Positions 26,744-35,607 are shown, counted from the first letter of the stretch. The stretch: DNA of 64,000 nt from Photobacterium jeanii (GCF_001650345.1 NZ_LVHF01000033.1:248001-312000); one strand, 5' to 3'. The notes: generated by a model from the sequence alone, not told the origin. Program-made: numbers and translations.

Positions 26744-27001
26744 TTACGCTTTGTTTGCTGCAATGTAGTTGGCAAGGTTCGCCACAGAGGCAAAGTGTTC
26801 ACGGGTTTTGGTGTCATCAGCATCGATTACGATGTTGTATTTCTTTTTGATCGCTAAGCCAAGCTCAAGCGCATCAATAGAATCTAGACCAAGGCCGTCA
26901 CCAAAAAGGGGAGCATCGGTTTCAATGTCTTCGACAGCGATATCTTCTAAGTTTAGAGCTTCAATGATTAAAGCTTTAATTTCTGTCTGTAATTGTTCCA
27001 T
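26744..27001 (-). CDS. apeE: Acyl carrier protein (ApeE)
   Basis: Carrier protein of 85 residues with the attachment Ser41 in GLDSIDALEL. It is more distant in sequence from ApeF than a recent duplication would give, so the two are specialised. A clear ribosome-binding site (AGGT) precedes the ATG. Confidence 0.9.
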   Translation of the reverse strand: MEQLQTEIKALIIEALNLEDIAVEDIETDAPLFGDGLGLDSIDALELGLAIKKKYNIVIDADDTKTREHFASVANLANYIAANKA

Positions 27002-27038
27002 TTTGACCTACTTGTAATAATGAAAGCGGTGAGTGTAT

Positions 27039-27827
27039 TTATGATGACTTAGGCGGAAATAACACCTCAGCAAGGTGTTTATTTAAATGCCGCGCAGCGG
27101 TCGTTACCGAATCCGCCTCATCAATAAATCGTGCTGTGTGTATTTTATCTTTCACTTCAACACGAAAAAAGGGCTTATTAGCTGGTACGTCGTACCATTT
27201 ACTTTCCTTGGTCAGAAAGGATGGCGATACCGTAATGTGGATCAAGCGGATATCACTATTCGTTCTGACTGCAATTTGGGCTGCGCCACGTTGCAGCTTA
27301 GATTCCTTGTTCGGTGTTGTACGTGTTCCTTCAGGGAAGATCAACAGTACATTGCCATCATCAAGGCGAGTCGAACAATCATCGATCAAATTATCAGGAT
27401 CGCGGTTTGGGATATAACCTGCCGCTTTGACGATGCCTTTAATAAATGGATTATGCCAAAGTGCGGCTTTGACCAAACAATCACATTGCGGTAAACGCGA
27501 AGCGATTAAGACATAATCGATTAAGCTTGGGTGATTCGCAACGATTAGGCAATTGCGATCCGCTTCGAGGTTATCTTGGCCTATAAATTCGTAGTCGATA
27601 GCCCCCGTAAATTTCATGGTGTCGCAGAAGAACGCAAAGGTCTTTTGAATAATCGACTGTACCCGCATCTCACGTTGTTGTTGATTGCGTGCCGACATCG
27701 TCATGAGTGGAAACACAATGAAGGTGAGACACAAAGCCCCAACGCCAAATAGGGCAAAACAGAATCCCGTGGCCGCAATACGCCAGAGGCGTTCAAGTCG
27801 AGCAAACAGTGATTTTTTGTTGTTCAT
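27039..27827 (-). CDS. apeD: 1-acyl-glycerol-3-phosphate acyltransferase-like protein (ApeD)
   Basis: Membrane-associated acyltransferase of 262 residues, PlsC family. It has an N-terminal hydrophobic segment (about 17-45), the HX4D motif His99-Asp104 (NHPSLID) and FPEGTR (164-169). In APE loci it is thought to attach the polyene acyl chain to a glycerol-type lipid. It starts three bases after apeC. Confidence 0.85.
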   Translation of the reverse strand: MNNKKSLFARLERLWRIAATGFCFALFGVGALCLTFIVFPLMTMSARNQQQREMRVQSIIQKTFAFFCDTMKFTGAIDYEFIGQDNLEADRNCLIVANHPSLIDYVLIASRLPQCDCLVKAALWHNPFIKGIVKAAGYIPNRDPDNLIDDCSTRLDDGNVLLIFPEGTRTTPNKESKLQRGAAQIAVRTNSDIRLIHITVSPSFLTKESKWYDVPANKPFFRVEVKDKIHTARFIDEADSVTTAARHLNKHLAEVLFPPKSS

Positions 27828-27830
27828 GCT

Positions 27831-28559
27831 TTATGCGTTCTTTTTCCAATGCCAAAGGTTGCGTTGTGACTCGACTGTCCATTGGGTTTGCTGGGTAACG
27901 CAATGCGAGACCATATTGAGAGCATGTGGCAGTGGGTACTGAGCTGTCTCACCATGTTGGGCTTGCCAGCTTAGTTCAAATTCATCGCCTTGTTCGATAA
28001 CCATTGCGACAGCATAACCTTGGTACGTTTCACTGGTAAACGAGTGGTAGTCTTGTGGCGTTGGCTCGTCAAAATCAACCACTAGCACTTTATGCTTTGG
28101 GTGTTGTGCTAGATAAGCGTAGGCTTCAATTAACGCTGATGGGAACGTATTTTCACCTGCGCTCAATGAAGAAACGGGAATGGCCTGCTTGGTTAGAATG
28201 GTAAATAACCCCGCCGCGGTATTATGCACAGATTGAGAAAATGCCGTTGGTGAGGCATCTTCCCCCGCGATAATGTCTTTAAGCAGTTGAACAGTGCGTG
28301 TTAGCTCGCCGTGACGGCTAGAAAAGATGATGTAGTCGATTGCTTGCTCTTGGCTGGCAGCGATGGCGGCTTGCACAGCAATTTTACTTAGCTTGCTCAT
28401 ACGTCGACGTGCCATCGCTGGGATTAAATCGTGCGGTACGGCGCTCGCATCGATTGGCCATTGATGAGCTTGATTAGCCCAAGATTGCCAATCTTTGTCT
28501 GATGTTAATCCAGCTGATAAAGGTAACAGTTTTTTAACGTTAAAGGTTATATTATTCAT
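27831..28559 (-). CDS. apeC: Truncated ketosynthase / chain-length factor-like protein (ApeC)
   Basis: First gene of the minus-strand APE operon. The 242-residue protein matches only the N-terminal half of a ketosynthase. Where active enzymes have the nucleophilic Cys, it reads VSSLSAGENTF, so it lacks the cysteine and both catalytic histidines. Such proteins pair with an active ketosynthase (here ApeO) and are believed to set chain length. The ATG at 28559 is taken rather than a TTG two codons earlier. The Shine-Dalgarno is poor. The promoter must lie in the 142-base AT-rich gap shared with the divergent lipoprotein gene. Confidence 0.8.
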   Translation of the reverse strand: MNNITFNVKKLLPLSAGLTSDKDWQSWANQAHQWPIDASAVPHDLIPAMARRRMSKLSKIAVQAAIAASQEQAIDYIIFSSRHGELTRTVQLLKDIIAGEDASPTAFSQSVHNTAAGLFTILTKQAIPVSSLSAGENTFPSALIEAYAYLAQHPKHKVLVVDFDEPTPQDYHSFTSETYQGYAVAMVIEQGDEFELSWQAQHGETAQYPLPHALNMVSHCVTQQTQWTVESQRNLWHWKKNA

Positions 28560-28593
28560 TATCAATAATTTATCAGTTCAATAATCAACTGTG

Positions 28594-28606
28594 CTCATAA
28601 TATGAG
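28594..28606. promoter_or_regulatory. Palindrome in the divergent APE control region
   Basis: CTCATAATATGAG is a perfect palindrome about a central base, overlapping the start of the repeated element described next. It is a candidate operator shared by apeC (minus) and the lipoprotein gene (plus). Confidence 0.4.
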
Positions 28607-28621
28607 TTAATAAAACTATTA
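28597..28621 (+). repeat. AT-rich element, copy 1 (before the lipoprotein gene)
   Basis: ATAATATGAG followed by TTAATAAAACTATTA. The last 15 bases recur exactly at 29186-29200, and the first ten recur with one change at 29173-29182. It lies 80 bases before the lipoprotein ATG. Confidence 0.6.
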
Positions 28622-28701
28622 GCAGTTTTTTGTTGAGGATATATTATTGGCAGACAATAAAGCAATGTTTCATTACATTTAAGCAAATATAAGGGACCAT
28701 T

Positions 28702-29088
28702 ATGAAACTCATTAAAGGGCTTATTATCGCCGCCATGATTACAGGTGTTGTTGGTTGTAGCCGTGTTCATCCTGTATTAAATGTCGAAAATGCGCCAGTA
28801 TCTTATAACTTACAATCACAGCAAGTCCGCTCTGCTATTCTAGAGTCTGGTACTGCTCGTGGTTGGATCATGAATGAAACCAAACCAGGGACGATTCGTG
28901 GTGAAATCAATGTCCGTACTCATAAAGCTGTAATCGACGTTGAATATAATAATAAAGCATATTCAATTCATTATGTTAGCTCGGAAAACCTTAAGTACGA
29001 AGACGGCAATATCCACCGTAACTATAACAAGTGGATTACTAACCTTGACCAAGACATTAAGAAAAAGCTAGCTACACTTGCTCAATAA
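28702..29088 (+). CDS. Small lipoprotein divergent from the APE operon (ApeA-like)
   Basis: Lipoprotein of 128 residues: signal peptide with lipobox VVGC (Cys19), then a basic beta-rich domain (about 30-110) with alternating short strands. It is divergent from apeC and followed by an internal terminator and the methyltransferase gene. Similar small lipoproteins flank APE clusters in vibrios and enterobacteria, usually as the first gene. The function is unknown; a periplasmic or outer-membrane role in polyene placement is inferred only from location. A good ribosome-binding site (AAGGGA) precedes the ATG. Confidence 0.72.
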   Translation: MKLIKGLIIAAMITGVVGCSRVHPVLNVENAPVSYNLQSQQVRSAILESGTARGWIMNETKPGTIRGEINVRTHKAVIDVEYNNKAYSIHYVSSENLKYEDGNIHRNYNKWITNLDQDIKKKLATLAQ

Positions 29089-29113
29089 TTGGATACAATA
29101 TATTGCTCGGTGT

Positions 29114-29141
29114 AATAAGCCAATATTCCTATTGGCTTATT
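29114..29141 (+). terminator. Hairpin between the lipoprotein and methyltransferase genes
   Basis: AATAAGCCAATA and TATTGGCTTATT form a perfect 12-base stem followed by CTTT. It is a partial terminator that would separate expression of the two plus-strand genes. Confidence 0.6.
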
Positions 29142-29172
29142 CTTTAATGAATAAATACATTTGCTTGCATAG

Positions 29173-29200
29173 ATAATGTGAGCAATTAATAAAACTATTA
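29173..29200 (+). repeat. AT-rich element, copy 2 (before the methyltransferase gene)
   Basis: ATAATGTGAGCAA followed by TTAATAAAACTATTA, the second copy of the element at 28597-28621. It ends 34 bases before the GTG start of the methyltransferase gene. Confidence 0.6.
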
Positions 29201-29234
29201 CTTTAAATATCTCATTCAAAAATTAGGTTTTTTT

Positions 29235-30302
29235 GTGACTCAATATCAACAAGACCCGTTCAACGCACTAGAAGCGAAAACGGAAGCTCAGAAACTGGCG
29301 TTTGCTCCTATTGTTTTTCACACTGCACGTACGCTGCGTGACTTAGGTATTCTTGCAGCTCTAGATGACGCAGGCAGCGAAGGACTTAACGCAGAGCAAA
29401 TTTCAGCACAAACGGGTGTGTCTGAATATGGCGTGAAGGTATTGCTCGATATGGCGCTGAGTGCGTACATCGTGACATGGAACAAACCAAATTATGTGTT
29501 AGCTAAGCTGGGCTACTTCCTATTGCACGACGGTATGACGCGCGCCAATATGGACTTCACTGCTGACGTTTGTTACGCCGCGATGATGCACCTGACTGAG
29601 GCAATTGAAGAAGGCACGCCTGCTGGTTTGAAAGAGCTGGGCGACTGGCCAACAATCTACGAAGGATTATCTCAGCTACCTGAAAAGGCAAAAGAAAGCT
29701 GGTTCAACTTCGATCACTTCTATTCAGATCGCTCTTTCCCTATTCTGCTAGAGCGCGTTTTTGCTAATAAGCCAAAACGCCTGTTTGATATTGGTGGTAA
29801 CACGGGTAAGTGGGCGCTGCAATGTTGTAACCACGACAGCGATGTGGAAGTGACCATTATCGATCTGCCTCAGCAAATCGAAATGGCAATGAAGAACGCG
29901 AAAGAGAACGGTTTTGGTGAGCGTGTAAATGGCTTCCCAGCGAATATGCTTGATAAGAGCCAAGAGCTACCAAGCGGCGCAGACGTATGGTGGATGAGTC
30001 AGTTCCTTGATTGTTTCTCGCCAATGGAAATTCTGAGCATTTTGCGCCGTGTACGTGCGGCAATGGACGAAGATGCGACGGTTTACATTCTAGAACTATT
30101 CTGGGATGCACAGCGTTACGACGCGGCATCATTTAGCTTGAATGCAACCTCGCTTTACTTCACTTGTCTGGCAAACGGTAACAGCCGTTTCTACCGCAGC
30201 GAAGATTTCCTTGAGCTAGTTGAAGAAGCGGGCTTTGAAGTTGCAACCCGTACTGATGACATCGGTCTTGGCCATACGCTTCTTGAGCTAAAAGCCAAGT
30301 AA
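29235..30302 (+). CDS. apeB: SAM-dependent methyltransferase of the aryl-polyene locus (ApeB, GTG start)
   Basis: Class I methyltransferase of 355 residues. The N-terminal part (about 25-100) is the helical dimerisation and winged-helix domain typical of small-molecule O-/C-methyltransferases. The SAM motif is FDIGGNTGKW (184-193), followed by VTIIDLPQQ, where the acidic residue binds the ribose. In APE biosynthesis this enzyme methylates the aromatic head group. Translation starts at GTG behind AGG at suitable spacing; no in-frame ATG is near. It has its own upstream control element and a terminator that overlaps the end of the convergent hydrolase gene. Confidence 0.82.
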   Translation: MTQYQQDPFNALEAKTEAQKLAFAPIVFHTARTLRDLGILAALDDAGSEGLNAEQISAQTGVSEYGVKVLLDMALSAYIVTWNKPNYVLAKLGYFLLHDGMTRANMDFTADVCYAAMMHLTEAIEEGTPAGLKELGDWPTIYEGLSQLPEKAKESWFNFDHFYSDRSFPILLERVFANKPKRLFDIGGNTGKWALQCCNHDSDVEVTIIDLPQQIEMAMKNAKENGFGERVNGFPANMLDKSQELPSGADVWWMSQFLDCFSPMEILSILRRVRAAMDEDATVYILELFWDAQRYDAASFSLNATSLYFTCLANGNSRFYRSEDFLELVEEAGFEVATRTDDIGLGHTLLELKAK

Positions 30303-30309
30303 TGAAGGC

Positions 30310-30350
30310 AACAGGATGCTGATTTGTTGATTCAGCGCCTGTTAGTTTTT
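30310..30350 (+). terminator. Terminator after apeB
   Basis: AACAG...GCTGA paired with TCAGC...CTGTT with a small internal loop, then five T. The T-run overlaps the stop codon of the convergent gene at 30342. Confidence 0.6.
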
Positions 30351-31253
30351 CGCTAAAACCGCGCCTGAGATTGCTTGCTCTGCAGGATAATCAGGGGCGG
30401 TTTTTTGTAGCCAGTTAACTAAGCGCGCTTGATACTCAGGATATTCAGTCGTTAGTCCACGAGCATGCTTACATTCCGTTAAGCGCCAAAACTCTTTTTC
30501 ACCTTCCAGTTGGTGATAAATGCCCTCGCCAAACTCAATTGGCACGACCTTATCTTGTTCACAATGCAGCACCAAACTTGGGGCTATAGGTAATGTGTCA
30601 GCCACTTGATTGGCTGCGTAATCATCACGCATCACAACATGTACCATCCACGAATACAGTTCGCCAAATAGCCCTTGCTCAACCACATGCTCGGCTGTAT
30701 CGACGTAACTGGTGAAGGAAGAATCAATGATAATGCCGTCGATCTCGATTGGGTTGTCTGCCCATGCACGCAGAAAGATATTGCCACCAGTTGAAGTCGC
30801 CACGGTGTAAACGGGAATATCAGATTTAGCTTTCAATGCTTCGATATAATGCAAAATGCTGGTGGCGTCTTGGTAGGCTGCTTTGTCACCGACCTGTCCG
30901 CTCGAATGGCCAAATCCTGAGTAATCAAACACCATCACGTCGTAACCATGTTCGGTTAGCCAGTCGACTTTCTCTTTTGTCTCTTCCATATGACCACTGT
31001 TACCGTGGAAATGGATCACTGCGCCTTTGGCAATGGCGTGATTGGTTGGTAACCAGAGGTAGGCAATGTCGTTACCAGATTGAGATGCTAACCAGCGAAC
31101 TTCAGGATTGAGCTCGGCACTTTGAGAAGGTGAGAAAAAAGTGCTGTTTGCGCAGCCTTGTAAAGATAGAACCGAGAACATGAGAGCGATGAATTTTGCG
31201 CCAATAACAGATTTAAAGTAAACAACGGATTTCAACCCTAAAAAGCAAGCCAT
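30342..31253 (-). CDS. Alpha/beta-hydrolase lipoprotein
   Basis: Hydrolase of 303 residues, esterase/lipase type. The nucleophile is the Ser in VATSTGGN (a variant of GxSxG), the acid is in HCEQDKVVPIEF and the histidine in TECKHARGL. The N-terminus has a long signal with lipobox LQGC (Cys34), so the enzyme should be membrane-anchored facing the periplasm. The start at 31253 is decided by an almost perfect ribosome-binding site, AAGGAGGTGA, directly upstream; an ATG seven codons earlier is unlikely. It sits next to the APE locus but has separate regulation. The substrate is unknown. Confidence 0.82.
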   Translation of the reverse strand: MACFLGLKSVVYFKSVIGAKFIALMFSVLSLQGCANSTFFSPSQSAELNPEVRWLASQSGNDIAYLWLPTNHAIAKGAVIHFHGNSGHMEETKEKVDWLTEHGYDVMVFDYSGFGHSSGQVGDKAAYQDATSILHYIEALKAKSDIPVYTVATSTGGNIFLRAWADNPIEIDGIIIDSSFTSYVDTAEHVVEQGLFGELYSWMVHVVMRDDYAANQVADTLPIAPSLVLHCEQDKVVPIEFGEGIYHQLEGEKEFWRLTECKHARGLTTEYPEYQARLVNWLQKTAPDYPAEQAISGAVLAKN

Positions 31254-31274
31254 GGTCACCTCCTTGAACTTCAA

Positions 31275-31620
31275 TCGCGCTGACGATATAGCCTTGAAAG
31301 GTCAGCCATAGAGGTAATTAATACGGAGCTTTGGATGTTTTGGATCTTAGACATTAGAAAATATGCCCATAAAGGCATATATGTTGACTTAATGATCTGA
31401 TTTAAATGGTTTTATAAACTCTGACTATGTAGATGGTGACGTTATTTTACTTTTATTGTGTAATTTGGGATGTGTGTTTCGGTTTGTCTGACACATTGTG
31501 AATCTGAGTTAAGAAAAAGTGAAATTGGTGGCGTAAGATCGCTTGTAAAGGTGTGCGAGTGATGTTAGTTATGCACACTGTTCGTAATTCATTCCACTCA
31601 AATAATTCATAGGATTTGTG
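31275..31620. other. Divergent intergenic region, 346 bases
   Basis: AT-rich spacer between the hydrolase and the tricorn-like gene. The only clear structure is the inverted repeat ATATGCC-CATAAA-GGCATAT at 31361-31380, possibly an operator or hairpin. No coding frame or strong promoter match was found. Confidence 0.5.
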
Positions 31621-34600
31621 ATGCCATCAACTACGGTTAAATACCTTTGTGCGCTGGCTACGATTTGTTTGCCTCCTATTGCACAGGCAGATCAAGAGCC
31701 ATTATGGCTTCGAAATGCCGCCCTATCACCAGACGGTTCAAAAATCGCCTTTACTTACCAAAGCCAAATTTATATTGCGCCAAGTATTGGTGGAGAAGCG
31801 CGAGCCCTAACAAGCGGTAGCTTTTACCCTCATGCGCTAACGTGGTCACCCGATAATTCGACGCTCGCTTTTGCGGCGAACCCGTACGGTAATGATGATG
31901 TATTTACCTTATCGCTTACTACATTGGTGATGAAGCGACTCACTTATCATTCCGGTGATGATATCCCGACAGCTTTTAGTGCAGACGGTCAGCAAGTTTT
32001 GTTCTCGACTACACGATTAACAGATGCGGACCAAGACTTTTATAGCCGTGCAAGTAAGCATTCATTCGGCACGCCGGGGAGCCAGTTGTATGCGGTGAAT
32101 TTGGCTGATAATGCGATGCAAAGCATCCTGCCTATTCCTGCTCGCCACGCGAATTGGAACTTGCAACAAAGCCGTTTGCTTTATAACTCGCCTCACAAAG
32201 ATCAACCTTATCGTAAGCACCAAGCATCGTTTGCTGTGCCATCGGTGTGGATGTTTGATGCTAAGACCCAAAAGCATCGCCAACTGACGCCAGATAAAGT
32301 CGCTGCACAAATGCCATTGTGGGATCACAAGCGCCAAGGTTTTTATTTCTTGAGTGAGCAAAGCGGTGATTTCAATGTGTGGTATTACAACTTAGCGACT
32401 AACGAGCAGTCGCAGTTGACGCACTTTACTCGCCACCCTGTTCGTGACTTAACTGTTGCCAGTAATGGCGATATCGCGTTTAGCTTTAATGGTGAGTTGT
32501 ACCGCTTGGCGAAAGGGCAGAGCAAGCCGCAGAAGATCAATCTCGATATTGCACATTTTGCCCCGAGTAAAGATCGTTTCTTTGTGAGTTCGGAAGCGAC
32601 TCAATTTGTGCCTTCACAACACGATGATGAAGTGTTGTTTGCCAGCTATGGCGATATTTTTGCCATGGATACCAACAAAGAAAAAGTGTCACGGCTGACA
32701 ACCACCGCAGGGGCTGAAAAAGACATGGTCTATACCCCAGATGGTTACGGGGTGTTGTATTCAGCGTTGCGTGATGGACATTGGGGCCTATACCTTGCTT
32801 CTTCAAATAAAAAGGAAGAGCTGCTATCTGCGGCGCCAATGGTAAGCGAAACGCCATTTATGGTGCTGGCGGGGCAAGACATTACTCAGCCGCAGTTTTC
32901 GCCAGATGGTACTCAGCTCGCTTTCGTCGTTGATGGACGCTCATTGCATGTTATCGACGTCGATAACGATGAGTCGAAAGGGGACAACTCGGGCAAGTTG
33001 CTACCGCCGAAGTTAGTCAGTAGTAAAAGTGCGACTAAAGCTGGTGCGGTGCAATCAGTAGGTAAAACCTTGATTACGCCTGATAAAGTGAGTGAAAGCG
33101 GTACGCTGAATTTTGCGTGGTCACCGGATTCCACTCAACTTGCCGTTCATGTGATGCCTGCGCCATACAGCCATGACATTTTGGTGGTGGATGCGAAAGG
33201 GAATAAGCCTGCAATTAATGTGTCGCAAAATGGTTTCTACAATACCTTGCCGAAATGGAGCGCAGATAACCGCATCCTTAGTTGGATGACCACAGACGGT
33301 GGCTTAAAAGATACGGCGGGTGAAGATTCACAATACTTATTGCGTGGTGTATTCACCAATGGTCGTGCGCAAACGGATTACAAAAACGATGTTGCCGTTG
33401 AAAGTGGTGATGAAGAAAATGCGACACCTACGATGGATTACCCGTTAACAGCGCGTAATCTTGAATATCGTCAAGCATTTGAATTCCCGTATTCGGGCAA
33501 CATTATTGATTTTGCTATGTATGGTGATCAGCTATTTGTGATTGATGCGTTAGCCACACCTGAAGGCGATGAAGTGACACGCGGTTTTGTGTACGACATT
33601 CGCAAGCAGCAAACCGAGTTCTTGTTTACGGATTTACCATCCGCGCAAGGGGCGACGATTTTGCCGAAACAAGGGCTAGCCTTTGTTCACATCGATGGTG
33701 AAGTGGTTAAAGTTGATTTAGAAAGTAGCGATCAAACGCCAATCGTGATCAATCTGCCAGTGGAATACCAGCAAGCGCCGCGTAAGCTGGCGGCATATCA
33801 GCAAATGGTGAAACAAACCCAAGAGCTGTTCTACCGCCAAGATATGGGTAAAGTGGATTGGAATTACTACAGCAAACATTACCAGCGTTATTTGCCACAT
33901 ATTAATAACGACAGAGACTTTGGTGATCTGATCAGCGAGCTTTATGGTGAGCTAAACGCCTCGCATACTGGCGGTTATGGTGTAACTGAAGACGGTCTTA
34001 CTCGTGATGAAACAGCATCGCTGGGACTTATCTTCAAACAACAACGTGCGCAGGTGAGTGCGAAAGCGCCGCAACCAGGATTGATCATTGATGGCATCAT
34101 GCCGGGAAGTCCTGCAGATATTGATGAGCAAGCGCTGCAAGTGGGCGATCGCTTAACCGCAATCAATGGTAAGCCAGTGAAGAACTTATCTGATGTTGCT
34201 CGCTTGCTTAACCACAAAGCGGATGAGGCCGTCTCTCTGACCTTAAAACGTAAAGGTAAGGCAATCACTCAACGGGTGACGCCAGTTGATGCTGACAGCA
34301 TGCTGCAATTGGTACAAAAACGTTGGGAACTTGAGCGTCGTAATTACGTGACAGCAAAAACCGATGGTCAGATTGCGTATGTCTACTTACCTAATATGAG
34401 TAACGAGTCGTTCCAGCACTTGCGCTCTGAAGCGTTGGGTCGTTTCCGTCATGCTAAAGCTTTGATCTTGGATATTCGTTTCAACGGTGGTGGCTTCTTG
34501 GCAGATACCTTGATTGAATTCCTCACCGCTCAAGAAGTGGCTGATGTTGTGCCGCACACGGGTGAAAGTGCATCGGATGCAAGCCGCCGTAGTTGGATGA

Positions 34601-34932
34601 AACCGTCACTGGTTATTGCTAACTCTGCGTCTTACTCTGAAGCATCGGCATTTAGCCAGTATTATCAAGACTTGAACGTTGGTCCTATCATTGGTGAGCC
34701 AGTACCGGGAACAGGTACAGCAGTGACAGGCTTCCATGCTGAAGTGTACGAAGGAGTGCGTTACCGCTTCCCATATTTGCCGCTTAAGAACCTAAAAGGC
34801 CAATACTATGAGAATCTTGAGCTTCAACCTGATGTGGTGGTGTTCAACACCCCTGAAAAAGTGGTGAAAGGTAAAGATACTCAGCTTGATGCGGCTATTG
34901 AAGAAGCGTTAAGTTTGATCAACAAATCATAA
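31621..34932 (+). CDS. Exported tricorn-like serine protease (family S41)
   Basis: Large exported protease of 1103 residues. After a signal peptide (1-24, ending AQA) come WD40/TolB-type propeller blades with repeated LSPDGSKIAF- and WSPDNSTLAF-like motifs (about 30-640), a helical C1 domain, a PDZ domain (about 800-880, PGSPADIDEQALQVGDRLTA) and the S41 core. The tricorn catalytic set is visible: Ser781-His782 (NASHTGG), Ser1006 (ASYSEAS) and a Glu in YYENLELQPD (1064 or 1067). An upstream GTG directly precedes the ATG, but the AGGA spacing favours the ATG. Archaeal tricorn is cytoplasmic; the signal peptide here points to the periplasm. It probably degrades peptides. Confidence 0.88.
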   Translation: MPSTTVKYLCALATICLPPIAQADQEPLWLRNAALSPDGSKIAFTYQSQIYIAPSIGGEARALTSGSFYPHALTWSPDNSTLAFAANPYGNDDVFTLSLTTLVMKRLTYHSGDDIPTAFSADGQQVLFSTTRLTDADQDFYSRASKHSFGTPGSQLYAVNLADNAMQSILPIPARHANWNLQQSRLLYNSPHKDQPYRKHQASFAVPSVWMFDAKTQKHRQLTPDKVAAQMPLWDHKRQGFYFLSEQSGDFNVWYYNLATNEQSQLTHFTRHPVRDLTVASNGDIAFSFNGELYRLAKGQSKPQKINLDIAHFAPSKDRFFVSSEATQFVPSQHDDEVLFASYGDIFAMDTNKEKVSRLTTTAGAEKDMVYTPDGYGVLYSALRDGHWGLYLASSNKKEELLSAAPMVSETPFMVLAGQDITQPQFSPDGTQLAFVVDGRSLHVIDVDNDESKGDNSGKLLPPKLVSSKSATKAGAVQSVGKTLITPDKVSESGTLNFAWSPDSTQLAVHVMPAPYSHDILVVDAKGNKPAINVSQNGFYNTLPKWSADNRILSWMTTDGGLKDTAGEDSQYLLRGVFTNGRAQTDYKNDVAVESGDEENATPTMDYPLTARNLEYRQAFEFPYSGNIIDFAMYGDQLFVIDALATPEGDEVTRGFVYDIRKQQTEFLFTDLPSAQGATILPKQGLAFVHIDGEVVKVDLESSDQTPIVINLPVEYQQAPRKLAAYQQMVKQTQELFYRQDMGKVDWNYYSKHYQRYLPHINNDRDFGDLISELYGELNASHTGGYGVTEDGLTRDETASLGLIFKQQRAQVSAKAPQPGLIIDGIMPGSPADIDEQALQVGDRLTAINGKPVKNLSDVARLLNHKADEAVSLTLKRKGKAITQRVTPVDADSMLQLVQKRWELERRNYVTAKTDGQIAYVYLPNMSNESFQHLRSEALGRFRHAKALILDIRFNGGGFLADTLIEFLTAQEVADVVPHTGESASDASRRSWMKPSLVIANSASYSEASAFSQYYQDLNVGPIIGEPVPGTGTAVTGFHAEVYEGVRYRFPYLPLKNLKGQYYENLELQPDVVVFNTPEKVVKGKDTQLDAAIEEALSLINKS

Positions 34933-34966
34933 GCTTATCTCTCAATTAGTTACAACGAGCAAAACT

Positions 34967-34996
34967 AAGCCTCAACCTTTTGGTTGGGGCTTTTTT
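34967..34996. terminator. Terminator between convergent genes
   Basis: AAGCCTCAACC and GGTTGGGGCTT arms (one G-T pair) with six T after them. It can also serve the minus-strand GNAT gene that ends at 35022. Confidence 0.8.
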
Positions 34997-35021
34997 ATAT
35001 GTACCACAAGAGTGGTTGAGC

Positions 35022-35561
35022 TTATTGAAGTAAAAGGGAGTAAAACACCTTATCCGCATTGGCTTCATGAGGTTGCTTTGTAAAGCCTAAGCTGGTGAGG
35101 AGATGGCTGGATGCAGGGTTATCAGTGCTGACGCCACCGACGAGGCTATGCCATTGATGTTGTTGTTTTGCCCAAGGCACTAAATGCGTCAGTAGTTCAC
35201 GTGCTAGCCCTTGTCCCCAATATGGCTCAGCCAGCAAATAGCCTAAGTGGGCAGTTTGTTGCTCGCTGTAGATGAACATAAAGCCAATGATTGGACTGTC
35301 ATGGTCAGTCGCGTTTGCTTCCGATGTTCGAGCAGATTGCTGGCTTTCGATAATAAATAGCTGACTTTCTGAGCGCATTTTATCAAGCCAAGCTTGTGCC
35401 TGATCTGCATTGGCAATGCCATGAAAATAGGGTGGCAGATGCGCCACCACATTTGGCGTGAGGAGCGACGGAATGGCTGCGATTAATGCGTCTTCATTGC
35501 CTGTTCTCGAAGTTGGTACTTGGTAAATTTTCAGTCGCGGAGTGGTAAATTGCACAGCCAT
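35022..35561 (-). CDS. GNAT acetyltransferase (RimJ/RimL type)
   Basis: Acetyltransferase of 179 residues. The acetyl-CoA loop is visible as EPYWGQGLARELL, after the beta-strand GFMFIYSEQQTAHLGYLL. The C-terminal strand SLGFTKQ completes the fold. Relatives modify ribosomal protein N-termini, amino acids or drugs; the target is not predictable. It lies 47 bases downstream of the ATP-grasp gene in the same direction and may be co-transcribed with it. Confidence 0.8.
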   Translation of the reverse strand: MAVQFTTPRLKIYQVPTSRTGNEDALIAAIPSLLTPNVVAHLPPYFHGIANADQAQAWLDKMRSESQLFIIESQQSARTSEANATDHDSPIIGFMFIYSEQQTAHLGYLLAEPYWGQGLARELLTHLVPWAKQQHQWHSLVGGVSTDNPASSHLLTSLGFTKQPHEANADKVFYSLLLQ

Positions 35562-35607
35562 TGTGTTCGCTCATAGTGTGGGATGCTGAGTGATTACATC
35601 AGTATCG

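Noticed and set aside
27087..27494. Open frame of 135 codons on the plus strand inside apeD
   Set aside because: Antisense to the acyltransferase motifs HX4D and FPEGTR; Cys/Arg-rich shadow frame.
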